Source of the DNA: Chloroflexota bacterium
Lineage (GTDB): Bacteria; Chloroflexota; Dehalococcoidia; GIF9; UBA5629
Reading direction: 5' to 3'
NCBI GenBank assembly: GCA_026389675.1
Contig: JAPLHJ010000133.1
Location: 1 to 7,990 of the forward strand
Length of the DNA stretch: 7,990 nucleotides
Under the pieces are notes generated by a model. The model worked only from the letters and a program-made list of their open reading frames with translations. It did no database searches and was not told where the DNA came from. The position numbers were made by a program, and so were the translations under genes. The number at the start of each line of letters is the position of its first letter. Positions within the stretch are counted from its first letter, which is position 1. Shown here piece by piece: positions 1 to 6,593 of the stretch.

Positions 1-2
1 CA

Positions 3-1070
3 TATGCACTGATTGCCAATAATACGTTCGGCTCTGCACGCAAGTCGGTAACTATTACGGTTACCGGTGCTCTACCGGCCATAGCCAGTTTCGGTGTTGA
101 CAAAGACAGTATCATTACAGGTCAGTCGGCTACATTATCATGGAGCGTTACAGGTGCAACCTCGGTTTCTATCAGCCCCGGTATCGGACCTGTATCCTTG
201 ACCGGGACGGAAAGCGTATCACCGGCTTCAACCACTGCATACACGCTAACTGCCTCCAATGACGCTGGCAATTCCACCGCGTCGGCCACGCTTAAGATAA
301 CTTCATCAAAAACACCTATTATAACCACTTTCAGCGCCAGCCCGGACTCCATTAAATCCGGCGAGGTGTCAACTTTGACGTGGGATATTATCGGCGCAAA
401 ATCAATTAATATCAGTCAGGGCATCGGTGGTGTTGCGTCAAAAGGTTCTACACAGGTAACGCCCGCTACAACTTCTACCTATACGTTGACGGCTGATAGT
501 GACTACGGCACAGAAACTAAGTCGATTACGGTTACGGTGGATACATCGAATGTAACAGGCAGGACCGGCACGGCGATCACGAAAGACCCGCCTGCTATAA
601 ATACTTTCTCCGCCAATAAGAATTCGATTACGTCGGGAGATAATATAACCTTGACCTGGGCCGTTAGTGGGGCAAGGACAATATCGATCAGCCCGGATGT
701 TGGTGATGTGCCATCTTCAGGTTGGATGATGGTAATACCCTTTGCCACCACTACCTATAAATTGTCCGCTGTCAACACGTTCGGCACGGAAACTGCAGAA
801 GCTACGGTCACAGTGAATACGTTAACCGATGGAACAGCACCGCTAATAAGATCCTTTACTGCCCAGCCCAGCAGTATTCACGGGGGTGGATCATCAAGCC
901 TCTCCTGGGATATCAAGGGGGCAACTGTCTATACCATCAATCAGGGTATCGGCATTCCGGCTTCAAAACCGCAGCCGGTATCACCCGCTGAAAACACAAC
1001 CTATACGCTGACCGCCATAAATAGTTACGGCACTGATAATGCGACCGCTACCATCACTGTAATTCCCTGA
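3..1070 (+). CDS. Ig-like repeat surface/secreted protein, C-terminal part (5' end outside window)
   Basis: The frame is open from the left edge (first full codon at 3) to a TGA at 1068-1070, so an ATG at 198 is internal and not the start. About 355 residues are visible. They hold the end of one Ig-like repeat followed by four complete repeats of roughly 75-90 residues. Each repeat has the same plan: a P-x-I-x-x-F strand, S-I-x-x-G, a core tryptophan in (L/T)(S/T)W, a G-A-(T/K/R) turn, I-S/N-x-G-I-G, then T-(T/A)-Y-(T/K)-L-(T/S)-A and a closing T-(V/I)-T-V strand. Such Thr/Ser-rich beta-sandwich repeats are common in exported surface proteins of Chloroflexota and other environmental bacteria, where they act as spacers or adhesion/binding modules. 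The protein ends right after the last repeat, with no LPXTG motif, membrane anchor or C-terminal sorting domain. The secretion signal and any catalytic domain would lie upstream, so the function of the whole protein cannot be read here. Confidence 0.85.
   Translation, partial: YALIANNTFGSARKSVTITVTGALPAIASFGVDKDSIITGQSATLSWSVTGATSVSISPGIGPVSLTGTESVSPASTTAYTLTASNDAGNSTASATLKITSSKTPIITTFSASPDSIKSGEVSTLTWDIIGAKSINISQGIGGVASKGSTQVTPATTSTYTLTADSDYGTETKSITVTVDTSNVTGRTGTAITKDPPAINTFSANKNSITSGDNITLTWAVSGARTISISPDVGDVPSSGWMMVIPFATTTYKLSAVNTFGTETAEATVTVNTLTDGTAPLIRSFTAQPSSIHGGGSSSLSWDIKGATVYTINQGIGIPASKPQPVSPAENTTYTLTAINSYGTDNATATITVIP
75..1067 (+). repeat. Four tandem Ig-like domain repeats in coding sequence
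   Basis: Repeat units begin at the conserved proline codon at about 75, 315, 591 and 840, giving periods of 240, 276 and 249 bases; the tail of a fifth unit lies at 1-65. The unit at 591 is preceded by a linker rich in Thr/Gly (about 543-590), which explains the longer period. The units are similar at protein level but clearly diverged in DNA, so this is an old duplication and not a recent tandem expansion. In repeat 3 the strand before the final tyrosine is altered (W-M-M-V-I-P), and repeat 4 has lost the residue that usually follows its G-I-G. Confidence 0.8.
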
Positions 1071-1106
1071 AATTTATTCCTTTATCAATGGTTACGGCAT
1101 CGATAA

Positions 1107-2348
1107 ATGTTGATTGAGGTACGCATTGGGCCCGGTAAACGGAAGCTGACGCAGTCCATTCTTCAGGTTAACCGGCTCAGCGGGACGCCGGTGGACAAAA
1201 TACACAGGGTTCCGCATGTATCCCTGTATGGCAGTTTTTCGGCAGACTACAGGCAGGTGGATCGTGTCAAAGAGGTCCTGCTATCTGTCGGCAAGAAATA
1301 TTCTATTCTGCCCTACCTGATCGATGGTTTTCGCTGGATCAACGGCAGGAATGGCAGGGTCGTCTATTTCAATATCGTGCCTTCGCCCGAGTTCAAGAAA
1401 TTCCGCCAGGAACTGGCGCAGCGGCTGCGCAGGATTGTGCCCGAGACAAAGCCTTTTGATAAAGAGGAAGATTTCTTATTTCATTCTACCCTGGCCTATA
1501 AGCTGGATAGCAGGGAGTTCGAACGGATATGGCCTTACCTGTGCAGCGACAGGTCGTTAGCACCGAAATTTTCCGCTCATACGCCGGATGCTGAAGATCA
1601 CCACATGCGGTATTTTTATTTGCCGCTGAACGCCCTGAGAGTTACCTTCCTGAACGATCAATCTAAAATACTCTGTGAATATGATTTCCTTCAGCAGAGG
1701 TTGCTTTCCAGATCAGAATCCCTGGACTCAGGAGAATGGGGCAGGACTTTGAAGCTATTCCGGATTATCAAGGGTATCGAAGGCGCCAGGCCGGGGGCTG
1801 ACCGGATGCCGCCCTACGTTAGCAGTGATTTGCACCTGGACCATTTAAAGATAATTGAATATTGTGCAAGGCCGTTTGTTTCCTCGAACGTCGATGAGAT
1901 GAATAGCGTACTGGTGGACAACTGGAATAATATTGTTGGCAATGATCTTGTTTATTTTCTGGGCGACCTGTCTTTTGGAGAAGGTTCAAGATTGGCAAGC
2001 TACTGGCTGGGGAGGTTAAGAGGAAAGAAACATTTTATCAGGGGCAGTCACGACGCCGATATCCGGGATGCAGGGGAATACGAAATAATAAAATGCGGCA
2101 GGTATGCGTTCTTGCTGGCTCACGATCCCGATAGGTTGCCCATAGACTGGAACGGCTGGGTTATCCACGGGCACAAGCACAACAACGATATGAAAGACTA
2201 TTGTTTTATTAACGGTGACCGGAAGACAATCAACGTGTGCCCTGAACTGGTGAACTACAGGCCTGTGAGCCTCAACTTTCTGGCCTCGCTGAAGTTGAGC
2301 TCCATCCGGAGAATGGACATGATAGACAGCGTCCCGGTAATGAGGTAA
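1107..2348 (+). CDS. 2H phosphoesterase (LigT-like) fused to calcineurin-like metallophosphoesterase
   Basis: The protein has 413 residues in two enzyme domains. Residues 1 to about 200 look like a 2H phosphoesterase of the LigT / 2'-5' RNA ligase superfamily: the two H-x-(S/T)-hydrophobic motifs are HVSL (37-40) and HSTL (126-129), about 90 residues apart as expected. Members act on 2',3'-cyclic phosphates or 2'-5' bonds in RNA and nucleotides. After a linker (about 200-235) comes a metallophosphoesterase: DLH (241-243), GD (286-287), GSHD (313-316), a histidine in LAHD (339) and GHKH (355-358), followed by N-Y-R-P-V-S as in the small 'D-x-H-x-x-H-x-x-I-I' subfamily. The usual GNHD is GSHD here. 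No signal peptide, so probably cytoplasmic. ATG 1107 is the only plausible start because an in-frame TAA lies directly before it (1104-1106), yet no ribosome binding site is visible. The gene follows the Ig-repeat gene by 36 bases. Domain calls are firm; the substrate is unknown. Confidence 0.85.
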   Translation: MLIEVRIGPGKRKLTQSILQVNRLSGTPVDKIHRVPHVSLYGSFSADYRQVDRVKEVLLSVGKKYSILPYLIDGFRWINGRNGRVVYFNIVPSPEFKKFRQELAQRLRRIVPETKPFDKEEDFLFHSTLAYKLDSREFERIWPYLCSDRSLAPKFSAHTPDAEDHHMRYFYLPLNALRVTFLNDQSKILCEYDFLQQRLLSRSESLDSGEWGRTLKLFRIIKGIEGARPGADRMPPYVSSDLHLDHLKIIEYCARPFVSSNVDEMNSVLVDNWNNIVGNDLVYFLGDLSFGEGSRLASYWLGRLRGKKHFIRGSHDADIRDAGEYEIIKCGRYAFLLAHDPDRLPIDWNGWVIHGHKHNNDMKDYCFINGDRKTINVCPELVNYRPVSLNFLASLKLSSIRRMDMIDSVPVMR

Positions 2349-2508
2349 CTGTTGCCTGCAGGCCTACATCGGTTTGAGGATCACTGCTTTAAGTGCTTTA
2401 TGTTATGCCCGGCGCTGGGGACTTAAATGCATTCCCTGTGAAATCTATTAAGCGGTATGCACCGGCGTCCGTATTGATCTATGATTAAATTAAACATGAC
2501 CGGTAATA

Positions 2509-2514
2509 GGGAGG
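2509..2514 (+). promoter_or_regulatory. Ribosome binding site that sets the start of the DUF3105 gene
   Basis: GGGAGG lies 5 bases before ATG 2520. The frame also has an upstream ATG at 2481, but nothing like a ribosome binding site precedes that one, and the 13 extra residues would sit ahead of a normal basic N-terminus and membrane segment. The later start is preferred. Confidence 0.8.
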
Positions 2515-2519
2515 TAATA

Positions 2520-3116
2520 ATGGCAGGATTCAGTCAACCACGGCGGAGCAGTCGGCAACTGTGGCTAATTTGCGCGGTCTTATTTTTGATCGCGTTTATT
2601 GCAGGTTCAGCTTTTTCCTGCATGAGTAGTCCATCCCCATCACAACCCGCCATAGAAGATCTGAAGTTGCCTTCGCATGGTGACGCAGCTCTGCTCACGG
2701 GTGTTATATCTCCTCCTGATGAAGGACGTGATCACATATGGCCGGACCACCCGGTCGAATACCGGACGATGCCGCCGGCGTCAGGGCCGCATTTCCCGGA
2801 TCCCACGGCCCCGGGGTTCTATACTGAACGGCCTGCATTCGGATACCTGGTGCACAGCCTGGAGCATGGTTCGGTCGTCATCTACTACGATCCGGCTCAA
2901 CTTTCACCTGAAATCGAGAAAAGCTTGAGGGCATTTATCAAGGCAAACAGTGATACTGAAATTGGAATTGTAGCGGTTCCGGACGCAGATTTTAAATATC
3001 CTTTTATACTTACCGCCTGGGATAAGATGCTTAAGCTTGATAAGTACGACCCCCGGGTTGTAAGTGCTTTCCTGGCGGAGTACCTGGGACGAGGGCCTGA
3101 GTCACCGGGCCGTTGA
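2520..3116 (+). CDS. DUF3105 family protein, N-terminal membrane anchor
   Basis: The protein has 198 residues from ATG 2520. A short basic N-terminus (R8, R9, R12) is followed by one hydrophobic segment at about 14-33, giving a signal anchor with the bulk of the protein outside the membrane. The segment ends A-F-S-C; this is a poor lipobox, so lipidation at Cys34 is possible but doubtful. The outer domain carries the marks of DUF3105: an early D-H-I (71-73), P-P-x-S-G-P-H-F (85-92) and V-H-S-L-E-H-G (111-117) followed by V-V-I-Y-Y-D-P. The conserved histidines and glutamate suggest a metal site, but the family has no established function that I know of. A final strand-rich part (about 146-175) and a helix near 178-190 complete the domain. 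It is on the same strand as the preceding enzyme but 171 bases away, so it may have its own promoter. It converges with the next gene across 22 bases. Confidence 0.85.
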   Translation: MAGFSQPRRSSRQLWLICAVLFLIAFIAGSAFSCMSSPSPSQPAIEDLKLPSHGDAALLTGVISPPDEGRDHIWPDHPVEYRTMPPASGPHFPDPTAPGFYTERPAFGYLVHSLEHGSVVIYYDPAQLSPEIEKSLRAFIKANSDTEIGIVAVPDADFKYPFILTAWDKMLKLDKYDPRVVSAFLAEYLGRGPESPGR

Positions 3117-3138
3117 GTCATAACTCCAATGAAATGCT

Positions 3139-3846
3139 CTATTTTCTGCCGGCCGGACAGACTGCGATGCAAATGCCGCAGATTTCGTCTTTGTTCTGGC
3201 CCGTAGCAGCCAGTGATATCTCCTTTGCTTTATCCCGGCATTTGTAGGCGTCGTAGAACTCATCGCGGTCAACTTTTATGTTCCACAGCTTGCCCGTGGC
3301 CGCCCTGGCCGGGCATGCTTCAACGCAAACGTTGCACTTGCCGCACCTGCTGCTATCTATGGTAGGCTCCAACGGCTTCAGTGGAAAATCGACCAGTATG
3401 GATGCCAGTCTCAACCTGGGGCCGAATTTTACTGAGACGAACAGGTCGCTTTTGCCGATCCAGCCCAGGCCCGCCCGGGTGCCCACCATCTTGTGTGAGA
3501 AATAGTGCCGCAGCGTCCGTGTGTACTCGGGAGACCGGTACAACTGGTTAGACGTGGGCGTAATTGCAAGGCTTCTGACCCCGAGTGCATTTATCTTTGC
3601 AGCCAGGTTTGTCACCAGGCCCAATAAATAGACATTGGTCTCTTTATACAGTCTGTAGTATTCCATGTTGGTACCTGTGATAATCGAGTCGATGATGGCA
3701 TCGTCGAGCTTTCTACCTATGCTGATGCCATAGCTGTAGCCTTTGAACCGCTCATGCAGCAGGCCGGATAGGTCGGCCAGTCCCCATATGTGCTGGCCAT
3801 CGTCAGGTACAGTCTGACGCATCAGTTCTACGATTTTACTCTGCAT
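3139..3846 (-). CDS. QueG-like double [4Fe-4S] cluster protein (short form)
   Basis: The protein has 235 residues. The segment A-G-L-G-W-I-G-K (125-132), with hydrophobic strands around it, is the signature shared with epoxyqueuosine reductase QueG. Eight cysteines can hold two [4Fe-4S] clusters: C168, C171, C174 and C178 (Cx2Cx2Cx3CP), then C203, C223, C226 and C230 (C-G-I-C-x3-C-P). The chain stops five residues after the last cysteine. QueG itself is usually 350 residues or more, with a cobalamin-binding N-terminal domain and, in many species, C-terminal HEAT-like repeats. This protein has a shorter N-terminal part and no C-terminal extension, so a true tRNA-queuosine role is uncertain; a redox role or electron transfer to an unknown partner is as likely. 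The start is fixed by an in-frame TAA directly upstream of the ATG, with AAGG six bases ahead of it. No queuosine or tRNA-modification gene is nearby. It is divergent from the DUF169 gene. Confidence 0.8.
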   Translation of the reverse strand: MQSKIVELMRQTVPDDGQHIWGLADLSGLLHERFKGYSYGISIGRKLDDAIIDSIITGTNMEYYRLYKETNVYLLGLVTNLAAKINALGVRSLAITPTSNQLYRSPEYTRTLRHYFSHKMVGTRAGLGWIGKSDLFVSVKFGPRLRLASILVDFPLKPLEPTIDSSRCGKCNVCVEACPARAATGKLWNIKVDRDEFYDAYKCRDKAKEISLAATGQNKDEICGICIAVCPAGRK

Positions 3847-3920
3847 TTAACCTTGCACATCCTCGAATTATTCAGCGATATCGCACGTTTTGTCCTAACA
3901 GCATAGCCGGTTTCGATCGG

Positions 3921-3949
3921 ATTATGCAATACCGGATATTACTCAACAA
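3921..3949 (-). promoter_or_regulatory. Candidate promoter for the QueG-like gene
   Basis: Read on the minus strand, TTGTTG (3949-3944) is separated by 17 bases from CATAAT (3926-3921). The -10 box matches the consensus at five of six positions; the -35 box is weak. It would give a leader of about 70 bases. This is a pattern match only. Confidence 0.25.
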
Positions 3950-4075
3950 ATCTTGCGGCTAATTGTCCTGCATATTCCGTCATCGCCGGAACGGTGATAA
4001 AATGATTGCCAATTGATTATATTTAATGCATCGTTTTGTCCGGGATAGAAATTAGCTTGTGAATGGGAGCATAGT

Positions 4076-4945
4076 ATGAATAACAAAGTGGCTTATCAGG
4101 AGGCCAGAGAATTTTTCAATATTTTATCGTTATATGAAGAGCCCACGGGTATATATTACTCCGACCGGAAACCGGCCGAATGTATTACTCCCAAAAAGGC
4201 GCATCTGCCGACGTTTGAGGAGGAGAAACGCGGAGTAGCGGATTATAGAGAAGCTTTAAGTGCCAATTCGTGTATTTTCCAGGGAGTGTTGCGAGCCCGG
4301 AAAACCCGGACGGCCGCCTGTTTTGACCGCGAGCATTATGGTTGTCTGGGCGGAGCTTTTGCACTCGGGTTCAATAAGCCTCAACTCGAGGTGGTGACTC
4401 ATTATGTATCCACCGGATTCCCGGGCTTTCACGAAGGTGAGCGCTATTCAGAGTCACCGGAGATGGCGAGTCTCTTTTTCGAGCTTGTCGATCCGCAACC
4501 GGCTCCGGCGGAATACATTATATTTAAACCCCTGAGTCAATTTTATGAGGATGATGTACCCGAACTGGTCGTGTTTTTCGAAAGGCCGGAAGTGATATCC
4601 GGCTTGCATCAGTTAGCCGGGTTTATTATGAATGATCACGAAGCAGTACGATCTCCCCTGGGCGCCGGTTGTTTTAATGTGGTGGCCTGGCCGATAAAAT
4701 ATTTGAGACAGGGAGAAATGAAAGCGGTTCTGGGTGGCTGGGACCCTTTGTGCCGAAAGTATTTACGTCCTGATGAGATAACTTTCACGCTACCATATGC
4801 AATGTTCGGAATGATGGTAAAACGTTGGAAGGAATCTTTCCTGGGCATTAAAGGAGATTCCACCTGGGAAATGGTAAGGAAACGTGTTCGGCTCAGCCAT
4901 CAGAAATGGGGAGAAAAGGCACCCGATTGGAAATCAGGCAGGTGA
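4076..4945 (+). CDS. DUF169 family protein
   Basis: The protein has 289 residues and is recognised as DUF169 (COG2043-type) by its overall pattern: an N-terminal helix around 'REFFNILSLYEEPTGIYYSD', a cysteine cluster with C82, C90 and the following G-G-A-F-A-L-G-F (91-99), G-A-G-C (196-199) and a C-terminal L-G-G-W-D-P...R...D-E-I-T-F-T-L-P-Y block (219-241). There are six cysteines (36, 66, 82, 90, 199, 226). Family members are cytosolic, common in strict anaerobes and archaea, and have no settled biochemical role that I can name; the conserved cysteines suggest metal or cofactor binding. No signal peptide or membrane segment is seen. The start is supported by GGGAG at 4065-4069, six bases upstream of the ATG. 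The 93-base gap to the next gene contains that gene's own promoter, so DUF169 is probably transcribed separately. It is transcribed away from the iron-sulfur gene on its left. Confidence 0.85.
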   Translation: MNNKVAYQEAREFFNILSLYEEPTGIYYSDRKPAECITPKKAHLPTFEEEKRGVADYREALSANSCIFQGVLRARKTRTAACFDREHYGCLGGAFALGFNKPQLEVVTHYVSTGFPGFHEGERYSESPEMASLFFELVDPQPAPAEYIIFKPLSQFYEDDVPELVVFFERPEVISGLHQLAGFIMNDHEAVRSPLGAGCFNVVAWPIKYLRQGEMKAVLGGWDPLCRKYLRPDEITFTLPYAMFGMMVKRWKESFLGIKGDSTWEMVRKRVRLSHQKWGEKAPDWKSGR

Positions 4946-5003
4946 CGCTGTGCCGCCCGCTTGATCTTTCGGAAACAGATAGCAGTCTAACCATTCGCTT
5001 CAC

Positions 5004-5012
5004 TGGTATAAT
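5004..5012 (+). promoter_or_regulatory. Extended -10 promoter for the hydrolase-methyltransferase pair
   Basis: TGG followed by a perfect TATAAT (5007-5012) forms an extended -10 element. No good -35 box sits 16-18 bases upstream, which extended -10 promoters can tolerate. The predicted RNA start, near 5019, would lie just ahead of AAGGAG (5025-5030) and ATG 5039, giving a short leader of about 20 bases. Confidence 0.55.
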
Positions 5013-5038
5013 GGGTTTAAAAATAAGGAGATTTGTAG

Positions 5039-5863
5039 ATGTCCGTTGTGAAAGTAGGTGATGTCAATTTATATTACGAGATTCACGGTGAGGGAGAGCC
5101 TTTGCTTTTGATCATGGGTTATGGATCTAACTGCGGTCACTGGTTCGTCATCCGTGACAGGCTGGTTAAAGAGCACCGGGTCATAATGTTCGATAACAGG
5201 GGCACGGGAAGGAGCGATAAACCGGATATACCCTACACCGCTGAAATGATGACCGGGGATATTATCGGATTGCTTGATTGTATAGGTATCAGCGCTACCA
5301 GTATTTTCGGTGTTTCCATGGGTGGCATGATCGCGCAGGAGTTCGCTCTCCGTTACCCGGGGCGGGTGAAAAACCTTATTTTGGGTTGCACATCCTGCGG
5401 AGGCACCAATGCTGTCAGGTCGACGCCCGAGGCAGCAGCGTTTCTCTTCGACCCGGAACGGGCCAAACTTACAGATGAAGAAAAGGCTTACGCTACCATT
5501 CCCTGGCTGTGGAATCAGGATTTTATTGACGCGCATCCGGAGGCCGTCAAACGTTACGTGGCAACTACCACGGAACATCCCACGCCGCCTCACGCCTATA
5601 TGTGCCAGGCGAATTTCCTGATGACTTTTAACAGCTATGACCGCCTGCCGGAACTTAAAGCGCCGACTCTGGTTATTTGCGGCGATAAGGATAGGCTGAT
5701 ACCGTTTGAGAACTCACAGATACTGGCTTCCGGGATAGCCGGTTCCGAGCTGGTAATCCTGAAAAACGCCGGGCACGGATTCATCTCCGATTCAGCGGAA
5801 GAAAGCAGCAGAACAATCCTCCAGTTTTTAAAGCGGCATGGGAAAACGCCGGTGCATAATTAA
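5039..5863 (+). CDS. Alpha/beta hydrolase (alpha/beta fold family)
   Basis: The protein has 274 residues, the usual length for a single-domain alpha/beta hydrolase. The catalytic triad is visible: Ser93 in the nucleophile elbow G-V-S-M-G-G (91-96), Asp218 in G-D-K-D (215-218) and His246 in A-G-H-G-F (244-248). The oxyanion region is H-G-x-G-E-P-L-L-L-I-M-G (16-27), and D-N-R-G-T-G-R-S (52-59) is the standard motif after strand 4. The cap region is about 125-200. Relatives include 3-oxoadipate enol-lactonase-like hydrolases, esterases and haloperoxidase-like enzymes, and the sequence alone does not tell which. There is no signal peptide, so it is cytoplasmic. The start is well supported by AAGGAG 8 bases upstream. 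The stop is 13 bases before the methyltransferase start, so the two are likely co-transcribed. Confidence 0.9.
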   Translation: MSVVKVGDVNLYYEIHGEGEPLLLIMGYGSNCGHWFVIRDRLVKEHRVIMFDNRGTGRSDKPDIPYTAEMMTGDIIGLLDCIGISATSIFGVSMGGMIAQEFALRYPGRVKNLILGCTSCGGTNAVRSTPEAAAFLFDPERAKLTDEEKAYATIPWLWNQDFIDAHPEAVKRYVATTTEHPTPPHAYMCQANFLMTFNSYDRLPELKAPTLVICGDKDRLIPFENSQILASGIAGSELVILKNAGHGFISDSAEESSRTILQFLKRHGKTPVHN

Positions 5864-5876
5864 GTGACGTGACATT

Positions 5877-6452
5877 ATGAAACTTGCTGATAAGCTGCTA
5901 TTCAAGAAGAGGCATACCTGCCCGTGGTGGCTATGCTTTACCTTTGATAATCCGCTCAGGCGGCTAATTCAGGATCCCGATTTGATTCTACGGGGACTGG
6001 TGCAGCCGGGACAGACTGTACTGGATGTGGGGTGCGGTATGGGTTATTTCTCTCTGCCGCTGGCGCGGCTGGTCAGCCAGGAGGGAACGGTCATTTGTGT
6101 TGATATGCAGGCCCGGATGCTCGAAGCCGCCAGGCGTAAAGCTGAAAAAGCCGGTCTGGATAGGGTAATGCGGTTCCAGAGGTGCACAGAAAATAGCCTG
6201 GGCCTGACTATCGCCGTTGATTTTGCGCTGGCCTTCTGGATGGTCCATGAAGTCGCAGACCAGCATAAATTCCTGGTCCAGATCTGGGAATCACTCAAAC
6301 AGGCAGGCACCCTGTTGATCGCAGAACCCAGGCTGCATGTTGCCAGGGCAGACTTTGATAAAACCGTTTCAACTGCCCTGGAAGAAGGATTTGCCATAGC
6401 TGCCGAACCCGGGGTATCCATGAGCATGGCTGTGTTGCTCCGTAAAAGTTAG
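5877..6452 (+). CDS. Class I SAM-dependent methyltransferase
   Basis: The protein has 191 residues with a seven-strand Rossmann-type methyltransferase core. Motif I is V-L-D-V-G-C-G-M-G-Y-F-S (48-59), which binds S-adenosylmethionine. The acidic residue after strand 2 is Asp76 in V-I-C-V-D-M, followed by a M-L-E-A-A-R-R-K helix (81-88). Strand 4 is near 112-121 and strand 5 near 145-150 (L-L-I-A-E-P). The N-terminal C-P-W-W-L-C-F-x-F-D-N-P-L-R (15-28) is a lineage-type feature of a group of UbiE/type 11-like enzymes and may shape the substrate pocket. The substrate is unknown. ATG 5877 is the first possible start: an in-frame TGA lies at 5865-5867. Its ribosome binding site is weak (AAGTGA), suggesting that translation depends on coupling to the hydrolase just upstream. 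Confidence 0.9.
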   Translation: MKLADKLLFKKRHTCPWWLCFTFDNPLRRLIQDPDLILRGLVQPGQTVLDVGCGMGYFSLPLARLVSQEGTVICVDMQARMLEAARRKAEKAGLDRVMRFQRCTENSLGLTIAVDFALAFWMVHEVADQHKFLVQIWESLKQAGTLLIAEPRLHVARADFDKTVSTALEEGFAIAAEPGVSMSMAVLLRKS

Positions 6453-6593
6453 CCGGGTTTCAAGTTAGCGGGGAGCGGGGTCGATGGAATACAGCCTGCC
6501 AGCTTTAAATGCTGACTGTTTGATGGTGATAACCTCGCTTCCGACCGGTGTGTTGGCGGGCAACCGTTTGCGCTGCGCTGCAGGTACTGTTTT

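Noticed and set aside
198..1070. Start of the Ig-repeat protein at ATG 198
   Set aside because: The same frame is open back to the left edge and encodes matching repeat sequence before 198, so this Met is internal.
2354..2363. Ten-base perfect palindrome GCCTGCAGGC just after the fusion enzyme
   Set aside because: It has no loop or T-run for a terminator and no promoter nearby to make it an operator; palindromes of this size occur by chance.
2480..2485. TATGAT as a -10 box for the DUF3105 gene
   Set aside because: Five of six match, but no -35 box at a proper distance and no extended -10 element; not enough to annotate.
2481..2519. Upstream start (ATG 2481) for the DUF3105 gene
   Set aside because: No ribosome binding site; the strong GGGAGG before ATG 2520 and the normal membrane-anchor N-terminus favour the later start.
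3115..3126. Small hairpin GAGT-CATA-ACTC between the convergent DUF3105 and QueG-like genes
   Set aside because: A four-base stem with no T-run on either strand is too weak to call a terminator.
3847..4075. Possible small gene or RNA in the 229-base spacer between the QueG-like and DUF169 genes
   Set aside because: Only frames of about ten codons and no stable hairpin with a T-run were seen; the space is explained by two divergent control regions.
5069..5593. 174-residue frame on the minus strand inside the alpha/beta hydrolase
   Set aside because: It lies opposite a gene with a complete catalytic triad and has no recognisable domain; it is a codon-bias shadow.
6446..6469. Direct repeat AAGTTAGC twice, 16 bases apart, at the end of the methyltransferase
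   Set aside because: Only two short copies with limited flanking similarity; no mobile-element or regulatory context.
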